A stretch of DNA of 64,000 bases. Origin: Elysia chlorotica. Taxonomy: Eukaryota > Mollusca > Gastropoda > Plakobranchidae. Shown piece by piece: positions 1-11,131 of this stretch (its first letter is position 1; every line of letters starts with the position of its first letter). A program made the translations under genes and the position numbers. The stretch covers positions 269,009 to 333,008 of the forward strand of contig RQTK01000056.1 of assembly GCA_003991915.1 (NCBI GenBank), in the 5' to 3' direction. A model generated the notes under the pieces. The model was not told the origin of the DNA and ran no database searches. It worked only from the letters and a program-made list of their open reading frames with translations.

Positions 1-234
1 GTTAAACATTAAGTAGTGGATCCTTGTTTGACTGATGGCCTTACTTATTCAGCAAGTCATAAAAATGGGTACGTTTGTTTTTTCTTATGACCAATGCAGC
101 ATGTTAAAAAAATATTTTCTCTTTCTTACATTGTTTTCCTTTGTTGTTTTTTGTTTTTATTCTTTTGGTTTGTATTGTCTTTTTTTTCATTGTACCCACT
201 CAGCAGTACAGTCTTTTCTTTCTTGATTCAACAG

Positions 235-459
235 TCTGTAGGAGAGCCTTCCACTCAGATGACCCTCAACACTTTTCACTTTGCTGGCAGGGGTGAGATG
301 AATGTCACACTGGGTATTCCCCGGTTGAGAGAAATTCTCATGATGACTAGTGATAAAATTAAGACTCCATCCATGGACATCCCTGTTCAAGCTTTGCCTG
401 GTGCTAGAGAAAAGGCAGAGCGACTTCGGCGACATTTAAACAGGATAACATTAGACAAG
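235..459 (+). CDS. POLR1A: POLR1A exon (first in window)
   Basis: The acceptor ACAG ends at 234 and the donor GT is at 460. It has 75 codons, phase 0 at both ends, and contains [18 protein letters not shown] and IPRLREIL, near-invariant in Pol I and similar in Pol II/III largest subunits. The open frame running upstream from 94 crosses the acceptor and is not coding. Confidence 0.93.
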
Positions 460-3400
460 GTACAAATACAATTTTAGTATATTACTTAGATTAACAGATG
501 GATTTCTTTTTTTTTTTAATTCTTAGTTGATGTATTTAAGACAAAATTACCTTTTTAATATTTCATAACATGTATTTTGTTTGAGTTCAATGCTTATGGA
601 AATGTAATCATTGTTTGGGGGATTTCTTTTCATTATTGAAATTTGTTTTAGCCATCAATCAATGATAAGTTTTGTTTAGTTTATGCCTCTTGATTCCTTG
701 TGGAATATAGGGCAGCAGCAACTACCCTCTACCGGACTGGGTTTGGGCTGATCCTCTTCAGCTCGGCTCATGTGGTACGGGTAACTTTTATCTCTGCGTC
801 GGTGCTTCCCCGCCAAGTCTGCTTCGGACAGCCAACCTTTCTTTTTCCTTGGGGATTCCACTCCAGGGCTTGCCTTGTGATGTTGGTAACAGGCTTTCAA
901 AGTGTGTGGCCTGACCAACCCCATTTATGCTTTTTGATCTTTGTGTCGATTGGGTTTTCTTCACTCTGGCCCACAGTTCTTTGTTTGAGACAACTTCAGG
1001 CCATCTAACGTTGAGGATCCTCCTGAGGCATCTGTAGGTGAATGATTGCAGTTTTGTGGTGTTAGTCTTGGTCACACGCTATGTTTCAGAGCCATAAAGT
1101 AGGACCAACTTTACGTTAGTATTGAAGATACGGATCTTGTTTCGGACTAATACTAATAGTGCTGTTGATCTCTGTTTGGTTTGAGGGTGTTGAAAGCGTA
1201 TCTGGCCTTGTTGATTCGGCATCTGTCTGATGTCTTCGTCTGTGCCCCTGTCTTTGCTAACAGCACGACCAAGATAGACAAACTTGTCAACTTCTGCAAT
1301 GCTTTTGTCCTGTAGTCGCCATGCGTTAGCCTGTTTGTTGTTTATTCTCATGGCTTCAGTCTCTCTGATGTTTATCAGGAGTCGTTTTCCCGGCTTCTTC
1401 TGCCACACGATAAAGTTTCTCTCGTGCGTCCTGTTGCTTTTGGGAGAGAAGGCAGATGCCGTCTGCAAAGTCAAGATCCTCCAGCTGCTTCATGAAAGTC
1501 TACTGGATACCTGTCCTTCGACCAGTTGTAGACTGTCTCATAACCCAATCAACCACCATAAGGAAGATCGTTGGGGAGAGGTAGCAAGCCTGACGGACGC
1601 CAGTTTGCACGTTGAACAGTTCTGTCAGTTTCCCGGAGTGGATAACTTGACAAGTGGTGTCTTTGTAGAGTTGTTGGATGATTGATAGCTACAAACTTTG
1701 GTGGAAAGCAGTAGTGCTACATTAATCTTCAGATGACATTTCGTTGACGCTGTCGAATGCCTTTTGAAAGTCAACAAACACTGCATATATAATAAAATTT
1801 AACTGTGATAATCCTACACATGGATCTTTTAAACTACTGTATCACTCCTTGGGAAAATGTAAAGAGAGATGATTTTCTGTCGTTTTATAATTTATGTTTG
1901 TATCAATTCGAAAGAAACAAACGAAACTATTGGCTTTTTTTTTAAATTAAGCTTTTGAGTTTTCCAATATGAAATATGATTATCAAGGGCCAGATATGTA
2001 ATCATTGATACAAATAAAAAAAATTATCAAGGATCACCTTTTGTATTGCATGGTGACGTTTTGAATTCGTTATCCTCCATATTTATGTTTATTTCCTAAA
2101 AGGTGATGCAAAGTTTGAAAGTGAAAATAACATCAAAAAGACTTCCAACAGGCAGAGGCTAGTAAGTAATTTGCTAATTTAATCGTTTTTTTTCCTCACT
2201 CTTCCTGGAGGTAATAATCTCCATCTGAGAAACATTTGTGTTCAACATCATTTTTTTTCTCATTACTCTTTAACATATCGAAGAATCTTCTCTTGATATT
2301 TAACTCAAACTAAGAAATGGCTTTATCACAACAGGTCTGAAGGCAGTATGTCCCATCTCAAAGCTCTGCTTTTTTAACTGTTAGCTGTTTCTATTATTAT
2401 TTTAAGACTTGCAGGAACTGTATACACATTTTTTTAAACTCTGTGAGCGTTTCCATTGCTGCCTGGAAAATTACTCCAATATTAGTAATAGACTTGCTGT
2501 GAACTTTTTTCCCACTAAAATTTGATGTTATGTGCAGTTTGTTCTTTTTGTATTAGTATTCTGAGCTTATTTCATGACTTCTGATTCTCATTACAGCGAT
2601 CATTTTAAGTTGATAGAGGCACGGTTCAAGTTTTTACCTCAGAAAGATATTGCTGAATTCACAAATCTAACTCTCAAGGGAATAGTTGGTTATATTGCCA
2701 AGCGCTTTATCAACAATGTGGATATTTTCTTGAAGAAGGAGATAACATCACAGAAAAAGTCAAGGTGAGTTGATGCACATTAGAATTTGAATTTGACACT
2801 TATAGATTTCATAGTTGTTGTGCATATTTTTTTTACATTGATTATTTTCCTCTATTAGAAATGCATTATTTGATCACAATATACAGACTTTTCATATTTA
2901 AAAAATGTTACCTTTGGCAAATCTTTTGTTTATAATTAAACCATTATGCCATATCAATTGTGCCTAATGTGCTTTAAAATATTTTTTGTTTCCTCACCCT
3001 TACCAGGCAATTGGCTAGCAATATAAAATAAGACTAGTAAAAGTTAATGCATAGTGACTAAGTAAATTAAAACCCCAGTATTGATTTAAAGACACTTTTT
3101 GAACTGATTAGATATACAGATCAATGCCTGCGAAGTAAATGCAAAAGGGTTCTTTACAGACAAGGATACTATTCTTTGCAAGTCAGTATGTTGCCCCCGT
3201 CTCTTACCCTTTATGGCGAAAACAGACCTGCCAACTTCCCGCTCATGTGTTTTGATTCCCATTTTACCGCTGAGTCGTCACAAATCCTTCTCACGCACTG
3301 TTAACAATTTTTGTTACATTTTTTCGGGGGTTCGAAAATAGAAAAAAATATCTGATTTTGGCTTCCATAGTGACTGTAGACACCCAAACCATAACGATTT

Positions 3401-6400
3401 GTTGGTATCAACTTATTTGTTGCGAATTTTAGTGATCAACTACATTACTAATTTTGTCTTAACTCTACGAGAAATAGACCTGGGCCTAATATGAATATGA
3501 ACAGCCAGGCCTGCGTTTGTGTACCAGTTTTCATCGTCAATCCCATTTCCCGATTTTTTGTAAAACATAGTACGCGTATTTGTGTGGTTATTGGTTGTTT
3601 TATTTTAGAGACCTTCAAGTTTTTTACATTTTATATTTGTTTTTGTTTCTTCCCCAATCATGTTTGTGGTCTTTTCACCATACTTTTTAATATACAGTTT
3701 TAACCTCTGGAACACCTGCCGACATGAACATGCACACATCTGCCTTTGTTCCGGAGCGAATCCGGCCACTAAAAGTAAACTTGAGAATGTCTTTGCTCAA
3801 AACGAAAGGATTCAATGGTCCAGATTTTTACTTAAATATATGTGGATTTATGCAGTGCAGTTGAATTACAACTCATAGTTATTCATAAATGTGCTATGAG
3901 AGACAATGTGCAGAAGGAAATATAATCTTATTATAAATTTTATTTACAAGTTAAAGAAAATACTAATCAACCCAAGTGTATAAGACATGCAATAAACATG
4001 AACAAATGTACATAAAAGTTTATCTGTAAATATCATGCAGTATGGTCTCTCCTATGAAGAAATTTTTTTTTAATTTTATAAAACGCAACTTTTTAACGCT
4101 GTTTTATATGGACACGACTGTATCTGTTAGTGTAAAATTAAGGTCAATATCAGATTTTATGTCCAATTAAATACTAAAATGAGTCATCGCAATGATAGCT
4201 CCATCCCCTTCCATGAAACCATGCATACACACTAAGCGCTCAGGTAGAATGGGCGGTACATAATGATTTGGACCAATGAGACAAGGAGAAACGTAGGGAG
4301 ACTTGAACGGCTTTAAGAGCTGGCTGTGTAGCATTCCATGTCCCGCTCGCTGCCTGGTGTTATAGCAGAAAGAGATGTTGGTGTAGTTAAACCAGTGAAA
4401 TTTTACTATGGTAAAACAGTGAAAAAAGGGGGCGTGGGGAAAGTGCCGTTACAGCACTAGCCGTTATATATGGACTCGACTGTATCTTTTAGTGTAAAAT
4501 TAAGGTCAATATCAGATTTTCTATCCAATTAAATACTAAAATGAGTCATTTATTGCCAAGATGTATTTTGACTCACTGAAATCTATAAACTTTCCTATCA
4601 GGTATTAGAGATCATAACTTGATAATAATTATTCTGGTTGGTAAAAGAAGCAAAAGTAAAGAACTTTCCTTTATTTTGATTGAACCTTTAATTATTGAAC
4701 CCTTGCATTTTTTATTACTCCTTGAAAAATATATTTTATGAAATTAATGGAAAATATGTTCTATTTGTAATTGTATCTTCTTCTTAAATAGCCTGCTGAG
4801 TTCTGGAAAACTGCGAAGATCAGCCGAGGGCTCAGACCGAGATAAGGCTACAGCAGAAGATGAGGCAGCAGCAAATACTTCAGAGGTTGCTGATCTTGCT
4901 GATGGTAGTGGCGGTGCAGAGGATATGGAGGAGGAGCCTAATGACGGTGATGCCGCTGCAGTAAAGGAGATGCAGAGACAACATGACACTCAGGAGTATG
5001 AGGGAGAGGATGAGGAGAAGGAGCAGGTTGGAGCTGAAGGTAAGGAAGAGACTATGACAGTCTTAGTTAGGACTGCATTTAGTAAAGAGCTGATCTGGTG
5101 TTTTCTCTTGGAATATCAAGCAAAGATGGACGTGCAGTTGCCTCCATTCAGAGGAAGTTGAACGTATGTCAGTTACATGCCTCCAGAATTTTATATTTAC
5201 AATCTTAAGCAACTTTTATAGAGTAATCTCAAAGAATTATATAGTTTACAGATGTGAATGTTGAAATATGCAGTTTTCAATTGATACTTTGATTGGGACA
5301 TTTTTTTTCTTCAGATGATAAAGATGCAGAAAACAATGATGCAGTAGACGAAAATGAAGAACTTGGAGAGACTCCAGATAAAGATGAGAAAGAGTTAAAC
5401 TATAGCGATGGTGACAGTGATCAAGAAATGTCGAGGATTGAGGATCTGAGCCAGGAGGATAGAGAGATGGTCACAAATGTATGTTAAAGGTTTTCACAAT
5501 GAAACAAATTCTTGGAAAAATATCACACTTCATTAAACAAAATATTTTTAATTTCGTGTTTTATTTTCCTAAACAAGTATTTTAAAATCTAAATCAGGAC
5601 CAGGATTTAAACCAGTATCCCTCATCTTTCATCAGCTAAAAAATGTGTATTTCTTTTTTCAATCTTGAACAATAAAAATATACATTTTATGCAGTACGTA
5701 TCAGCCAAGCCACTAGAGAGCATATTTACTTATGTTAGTCCTCAGGGCTTACTTAGGTACCTGAAGGACATTGGTGTATATAATATAATTTAACTGTGAT
5801 AATCCTTCACAATCTTTTAAACTACTGTGTTTACCCTTCACTTTTAACCAAACCTTTTACGCACATTTTTTATGCTTTAACTACTATGAGAGATAAAGGA
5901 GTCACTGTTGCTACTAGTATAATGCATTAACTGTCTTAAGAAATCATGGGCACAACATAGCCGTAAACACAACTCACTCACTCACTCACTCACCCAGGAA
6001 ATTGGTCTATTAAAATTATTGTTGTGTTTATTGTTCACACCACTATAGGCCAAGGCAAACAGCTTTGTTCATGACTTCACATTTGATGAAAAGAAAGGAA
6101 GGTGGTGCACTGTTACATTTATTGTAAGTTACAGTATTTTAACTTTTTTTTTTACATAATCGATCTTAATGAACTTATAAACTTGTTTAATTAATTGCAA
6201 CCTTTATTTTAGTAGAAATATTTCTAGCATTAACTGGCATTTGATAGTTGTTCGAGCATTGAATCTAATATGAGAACATTAGAATTTTTTTTATAACAGA
6301 TTTAGATAAGTTAAATGTGATCTTATATATAAGATTTGTATCAAATATAATAATTATGATTCCATAAGTTATTTCGAAGGTTGCCTTTGTTTTTACTTAG

Positions 6401-8322
6401 TTTTTACTTAACAGTCAAAAGTTTTGTCAGTCAGTTTAATTAGTGAAGTTGATTTTTTATTTCCTCTACAGGCATATGCAAAATGTGAACTCTTTCAATT
6501 GACATGTCTATTCTATACATCTTACAGTATGATCAGAGTCGCCTGCAACTGGATGTGCGCATGTTGCTTGATCGTGCCGTTCGACAAGCTGTGGTGCATC
6601 AGGTGAAGGGTATCTCGCGCGCTTTTCTCACCCAAGAGATGGAGGATGGAGACTCGGTGCTGCACCTCAAGACAGAGGGCATCAATATGCAGGTGAATGA
6701 GAAATAAAGGTGTCTACAACTTTATTTGAAGAGTAGCAGAAGGAAATCATCTCTTAACTCCTTCAACATGCTGCTATCAATTAGATTTTCAATGAACAAA
6801 CAAAGAGAATAAAGTCAAAGCCTGTTAGATATTGAGCTTCACTAAACTTTCAAAGCACATATTGATCATTCTGGAAAAATAAATCTGCTGCGAATATAAT
6901 TTTGTCAGTGGTATATTGATCCTTTTTTTTTTCTACCGATGCTTGTGGTTGTGGAGTGTTAGAAATGTACATATATACATGTATGTGAGGACTTGACTAG
7001 AAATACTTTGATTACAAATCCATAATTCTTAAAGGGTTCAGGAAAAATGTCAGAAGCTACCCTTACTCTTTGTAGTAAACTTGAACTTTTTGTGTGAAAC
7101 TGAAAGTGTTGTTGTAAAAAAAATTTTTTTTTTTCTGTGTGCACCATACCAAAGTCAAATAGTTTACTGTGCTCGTGTGGTAAAAAGTGTTATAAAAAAG
7201 ATTTAAACAATTTTTTCTACCAGGGTTTATAATTTAGACTTTACCAGTTTTACATTAATTGTCTTGCTAGTTATCAGAAGCTAAAATTCTTTTCAACTAC
7301 AAAAGAAATGTCTGAATAAGATTTTGGATTGTTAGTATTTTTTTCACTAGATTTTTTAAGGAAAGCTTCCATGTACTCGGTTATATAAAATGGTTTTAAC
7401 TATTGAGGAAACTATACTTTTGTTTTAATCAACCTTCAAAGTCCAAAAGATACATTGAACCTCTGCTAAATTTTTATGTGTGAGTAGATTTATATGAATA
7501 CTAAGAATGATTAGGTTTTGAAAATAATGTCCTCATTCCTTTTCAACAGGAAATGTTCAAGTACCCAAATCTGCTTGATCTGAACAAGATATATTGTAAT
7601 TGCATCAAAACAATGGCAATGACCTATGGGGTTGAAGCCTGCAACCGAGTCATAATCAAGGTAAATATGGATTCAATTTGAGAATATTTTACAAATATAC
7701 ATCTTCTACAGAAACAATGGTCAGGGCATCTTTAAAAAAAAACAAAAAAACAACCCCCCCCCCAAAAAAAAATACTGTTGAGTTGGCAGCTTTTCACTTG
7801 ATCTTTTAATCATAACATTATGAATAAGAGTGGAGCAAATCTAAAATTATTATCAAAAATATATTTTTACGCAGATCGATTGATGCCAATAAATTGATAT
7901 ATGATTATGAGTAAGCAGTTCTTAAAATAGAAAACTAGGAATAATTAAATATTTAAAATTTGCATTATCTATTTTCTTTTTGTGTGTGCAACTTATCCTC
8001 AAAATTAATTGTTTTTCATCTATCACAGGAAATCCAAAGTGTTTTTGGGGCCTACGGCATCATGGTAGACTATCGCCACCTTTCGCTGCTGGCGGATTAC
8101 ATGACCTGCCGAGGTCAATTTGATGCTTTCAATAGAGGCTGTATTACTTACAACACCTCTCCTCTACAGAAAATGACATTTGAAACCACCATGACTTTCC
8201 TTCTGAATTCTTGTTTAGCAGGGGTGCCAGATACTGTAGACTCACCCAGTGCTAGTTTAGTCTTGGGCACTCCTGTCAGTGTTGGTACAGGCTGCTTTGA
8301 TGTACTTGATTCGTTCCATTGA
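235..8322 (+). CDS. POLR1A: RNA polymerase I largest subunit, C-terminal part (nine exons, 5' partial)
   Basis: POLR1A (RPA190/RPA1) forms the catalytic core of nucleolar RNA polymerase I, which makes pre-rRNA. Seen: nine exons joined in phase give 502 residues ending in a stop: 235-459, 2103-2161, 2597-2764, 4792-5039, 5315-5478, 6049-6123, 6528-6692, 7550-7660, 8029-8322. The first begins with the conserved block around [13 protein letters not shown] and GIPRLREIL, found in this subunit family next to the trigger-loop/cleft region. Two middle exons are strongly acidic, as in the jaw insert (expander/DNA-mimicking loop) of Pol I. The end carries [20 protein letters not shown] and [12 protein letters not shown] blocks typical of Pol I. 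The catalytic NADFDGD region is upstream of the window. A first canonical AATAAA follows at 9249-9254. The gene converges on GPBP1. Identity is very secure; splice borders were inferred by eye. Confidence 0.95.
678..1795 (-). mobile_element. RTE-like LINE fragment, 5' truncated and frameshifted, in POLR1A intron
   Basis: On the minus strand the reverse transcriptase begins near 1795 with [11 protein letters not shown] (motif A), followed by a [14 protein letters not shown] block and [11 protein letters not shown]. The second Asp of the usual [FY]ADD box is Gly here (about 1463-1475). Downstream come [23 protein letters not shown] and LLYGSET (1079-1474), then ELWAR-type sequence and a C-terminal end with a stop near 681. 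Several frame changes separate the pieces. The motifs are those of RTE-type endonuclease/reverse transcriptases of invertebrates. The copy is dead. No target duplication was identified. Confidence 0.85.
1785..1840. repeat. Dispersed repeat copy A (partner at 5776-5828)
   Basis: About 55 bp around TTTAACTGTGATAATCC and TCTTTTAAACTACTGT is nearly the same as 5776-5828. It abuts the truncated 5' end of the LINE fragment. Confidence 0.7.
2103..2161 (+). CDS. POLR1A: POLR1A exon
   Basis: A short exon of 59 nt between AAG/ and /GTAAGT. It enters in phase 0 and leaves with two bases of a Tyr codon completed at 2597. The peptide [15 protein letters not shown] fits the position of the human VLQKIDVQESF stretch. 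Confidence 0.82.
2597..2764 (+). CDS. POLR1A: POLR1A exon
   Basis: The acceptor TTACAG ends at 2596 and the donor GTGAGT starts at 2765. It encodes the block [13 protein letters not shown] followed by an amphipathic stretch, corresponding to YQLRFQFLP in human POLR1A. Confidence 0.9.
4105..4187. repeat. 83-bp direct repeat, copy 1
   Basis: Close match to 4467-4549, same orientation, with the shared core AAATTAAGGTCAATATCAG and about five differences. About 280 bp separates the two copies. Both lie in a POLR1A intron. Confidence 0.8.
4467..4549. repeat. 83-bp direct repeat, copy 2
   Basis: Partner of 4105-4187. The sequence between the copies has higher GC and no open frame that I recognise. 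It could be a small insertion bounded by repeats or two insertions of one element. Confidence 0.8.
4792..5039 (+). CDS. POLR1A: POLR1A exon, acidic jaw insert (first half)
   Basis: The acceptor AAATAG ends at 4791 and the donor GTAAGG starts at 5040. It starts with [14 protein letters not shown], like the human NAGELGRSRGE segment, then becomes Glu/Asp-rich. Low complexity acidic sequence is expected for the Pol I jaw/expander region. Confidence 0.9.
5315..5478 (+). CDS. POLR1A: POLR1A exon, acidic jaw insert (second half)
   Basis: The acceptor CTTCAG ends at 5314 and the donor GTATGT starts at 5479. It completes an Asp codon split by the intron (phase 1 to 0). Almost every second residue is Asp, Glu or Asn. 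Confidence 0.9.
5776..5970. repeat. Composite dispersed repeat
   Basis: The left part matches 1785-1840. The right part (about 5836-5970) matches the reverse complement of about 62983-63135, with shared words such as GGAGTCACTGTTGCTACTA and GGGCACAACATAG. A member of a repeat family present at least three times in the window. It encodes nothing visible. (ACTC)n follows at 5970-5992. Confidence 0.75.
6049..6123 (+). CDS. POLR1A: POLR1A exon
   Basis: 25 codons between ACTATAG and GTAAGT, phase 0/0. The peptide [19 protein letters not shown] aligns with human [20 protein letters not shown]. Confidence 0.9.
6528..6692 (+). CDS. POLR1A: POLR1A exon
   Basis: 55 codons between CTTACAG and GTGAAT. 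It contains [16 protein letters not shown] and [11 protein letters not shown], matching the conserved KGITRCLLNE and LNTEGINL positions of the family. Confidence 0.93.
7550..7660 (+). CDS. POLR1A: POLR1A exon
   Basis: 37 codons between TTCAACAG and [23 protein letters not shown] and the [11 protein letters not shown] block, conserved in all Pol largest subunits. Confidence 0.94.
8029..8322 (+). CDS. POLR1A: POLR1A last coding exon
   Basis: Acceptor ATCACAG, then 97 codons and TGA at 8320-8322. It carries [29 protein letters not shown], and [15 protein letters not shown]. The ending VGTGCFDVL matches the human GGTGLFEL end, so the protein ends at the expected place. Confidence 0.95.
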   Translation, partial: EIQSVFGAYGIMVDYRHLSLLADYMTCRGQFDAFNRGCITYNTSPLQKMTFETTMTFLLNSCLAGVPDTVDSPSASLVLGTPVSVGTGCFDVLDSFH

Positions 8323-9859
8323 TTTTGAAGTTTATGAAATAAGGAAACAGGACACTACTAATAGTAAAATAATAATTTCATAACATCAATACAATACATG
8401 TATAATTATGTTTCAAATAATGTTTGTTAATACTACATAAAGCCTATTTTTTCCTCTTTTGACACCATTATTTTCAAGTACCCTTCCATAGAGGAAGAGG
8501 CGGGCACAGTCTCTCATTGTCCACATCTCACATACCTGGCCACTGAGTCTTTATCCTCAGCAGTAATTTTCCTAAATTTTGAGAGACGATATATAACAAA
8601 GTTACATTGGATTGTTTTCTGTACCTTTTTCTATCTATTGTTTCAGTAGTTTAAAATGACTTAACTATTTCTGTTAATGTATTTTTAAGTAAAGTTGCGT
8701 AGAAAAAGAATATTATTTGGATACTACTGTTACTATCATCTTTCCTTGTTAAATCGTTGTGATTAATATTGTACGAATAGTAAAATTAAAGTGTAATCTT
8801 AAACTTTAAAAGGGGTTCTGAAGTTGGGTTTGATCTGCTCCTACTTATCTTTTACTTTAACTGAATGACAAATTAATCCCCCTCTAAAGCTCAAACCTTT
8901 ATCTTTTTTCCATTTCTGAAACTGAAAAACAAAAATTGTTTTATTAATCAGTTCCCTGAAGAATTTTTCATAGTTTTTTGTCTGCAAAATGATGCATTGT
9001 TGAACTATAAAATGGGGGTAAAGTTGACAATTAAAGGTGATTTTCAAAATGTAATTTTGTGTGTGTGTATTTAGTTAACATAAAAATGTGTTACGTTTAT
9101 TTAGCTAATGGATCATATGACAATTCAGAATGTTTAACATATAATAATAAGTCAAAGTCAATTAACAAGATGAAATTAAGAATAGAAAAGCTCAAATCAT
9201 GTGTGACTGTTAAATGTGATTCCCTTGTCACAATTGAGTTTTGAAGTTAATAAATCAAGTATCCTTTGTTTTAGCCCAAGTAAAACTTGTCTTAACAACT
9301 CACAGTAAGATAAATAACATTGAATGAGATCATTAGTTCAAACCATTTCATGATTCCCACTCTCAACAAGAAAATACAATATTGGATTAAATTGAAAATC
9401 AAAGCAACCAAAACAAATTTAAGAAAAAGAAATAGTTATAAATTACACCAGCACCCATATTCATGAACTCCTACACTTCGTCTGTTCCATATATTTAAAG
9501 TTTTTTTTTTGTAGACTACTAGCCAACTAGCTTCGTTGAAGAAGACAAAAGAGAAATAAATTTTAAATTGTAAAGAATTTAAGATGGAAATATTCTCTCA
9601 TGATCATTATATTATGAAACAATTATTTTTATTGTGTGGCATTTTTTTCATTTAACCTTTTTTTAATTTTTTTGCCAGATCAAAATCATTATGAATTGTG
9701 AAAAACTAAGAATGCATTATTAGGTGTGATGAAATGGTGAAATCAAGATACCTTTTAAAAAAAAACCTTTTAAACTTGCTACAACCACAGAATTAACCAA
9801 TTAATTTTTTATAGGCCTACAAGGGAATAAATAGACTTACAACCAAATTATACCCCTTA
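8323..9859. other. POLR1A 3' flank
   Basis: AT-rich sequence after the POLR1A stop, holding the probable 3' UTR. The first canonical AATAAA that I see is at 9249-9254, another at 9556-9561. No further gene is recognisable. Confidence 0.6.
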
Positions 9860-10795
9860 GGCCCCATTTAGATTAACAGTTAATTCATCTGCAAAATGAG
9901 CGATATCAAAGAAAATATGGGAATCCTAAAAACTTCTCGATAAAACTGTGTGTGTAAACGAGAAACCCTTTCGTTATTCAAAAGTTCCTTGTTCAGATAT
10001 TTGCCTGCCGGCGGACTGGCACGTGTCACCTTGGGTGATGACAGGGCGGCGCCTTTGATCTTGCTCTAGGCGGAGTTAAAAATTCAGGCAGAAAAAAAAA
10101 ATGTTTAGCTGTTGAATCATAAAACAAATAACATATTCATGATCAGCGACTCAAAATTAGTCAAATTCTCGCGAGAAGGGCCCAGTAATGCCAAACTACG
10201 AAGTTTGAACTACTTTTTTTAATTTTGTTTTGTTTTTCACTATTTCCCACGTGGCCCATCCTTGCATTTAGGAAACTGGGTGAAAGTTTCATCAGGTCCA
10301 ATTCATTATAAACATCTAGATCTAGACCTATCTCCTCAGAAATCAGAGCCGTTTTATTTTTCCAGTATGCCTACTATAACATTATTGTAGTTCATATACT
10401 AGGACTAGCTCATGGTCTAATGATACAATGTCTGGGTGTGCAGTTTATTGCTATGCTATAAACTTATCACCCAAGTACACGTGTAGCTAGGATCAGCCAT
10501 TTTGTTGAAGTTTGAATTTCGCGCAAAGCAGCAACAGCAGTCCATGGACTGACAATGTGAACGGATCTCTCATCGACAGTCAGTCAATCAAACGACGACT
10601 AAGATCGAAGGCTTGATAGTTCAACTGAAACTTTGTGGATGAGAATTTTGCGCAAAGCAGCAACAGCAGTCCATGGACTGACAATGTGAACAGATCTCTC
10701 ATCGACAGTCAGTCAATCAAACGATGACTAAGATCGAAACCTTGATAGTTCAACTGAAACTTTGTGGATGAATAACTGTTAATGCAAAGGGGGCC
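9860..10795. mobile_element. Non-autonomous DNA transposon, copy 1 (TTA-flanked, inverted ends)
   Basis: The left end reads GGCCCCATTTAGATTAACAG. The reverse complement of the right end reads GGCCCCCTTTGCATTAACAG, and the similarity continues for about 35 bp. TTA flanks both sides (9857-9859 and 10796-10798), as expected for a 3-bp target duplication of the PIF/Harbinger type; that class is inference. No transposase is present. Inside, a 128-bp unit is repeated twice (10514-10641 and 10642-about 10770). The copy shares most of its body with 11132-12350. Confidence 0.82.
10514..10770. repeat. Two-copy 128-bp tandem repeat inside transposon copy 1
   Basis: Both units run from GAATTT through GCGCAAAGCAGCAACAGCAG to AACTGAAACTTTGTGGATGA, with only a few substitutions. 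The second unit has lost the CpG in TTTCGCGC (it reads TTTTGCGC). Confidence 0.9.
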
Positions 10796-11131
10796 TTAGA
10801 CCTGATTTAGTTTTAAGTAAACTTAATGCATAGGGTTCAGAAAAATATTAGATTTCACACAACACTGACAATGTCGTCTTCACATCACTATACATGTATT
10901 GCCTACGCCTAAGAGCTTGTAAAATATTTAGTACATTTTGTACCTATGCATGGTGTCACGCTGCATGAGTTTGCAACACCTTAACTTTAATTAATTTTAT
11001 TTTGGTATTTATCCCTGTTGCTTTTCATAACAAAATACATGGAATCAAATTGCCTTCCCAGACAAATCAAGTTAGTTCATATTCAAGCTCTACTGCTTCA
11101 GCTAGGTGAGCTAACTAAAAGTATAACCTTA

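Noticed and set aside
94..234. Upstream extension of the POLR1A frame before 235
   Set aside because: T-rich, unlike the family, and directly followed by a good ACAG acceptor; it is intron.
700..1685. Plus-strand frames across the LINE fragment
   Set aside because: Antisense shadows of the RTE-like reverse transcriptase on the minus strand.
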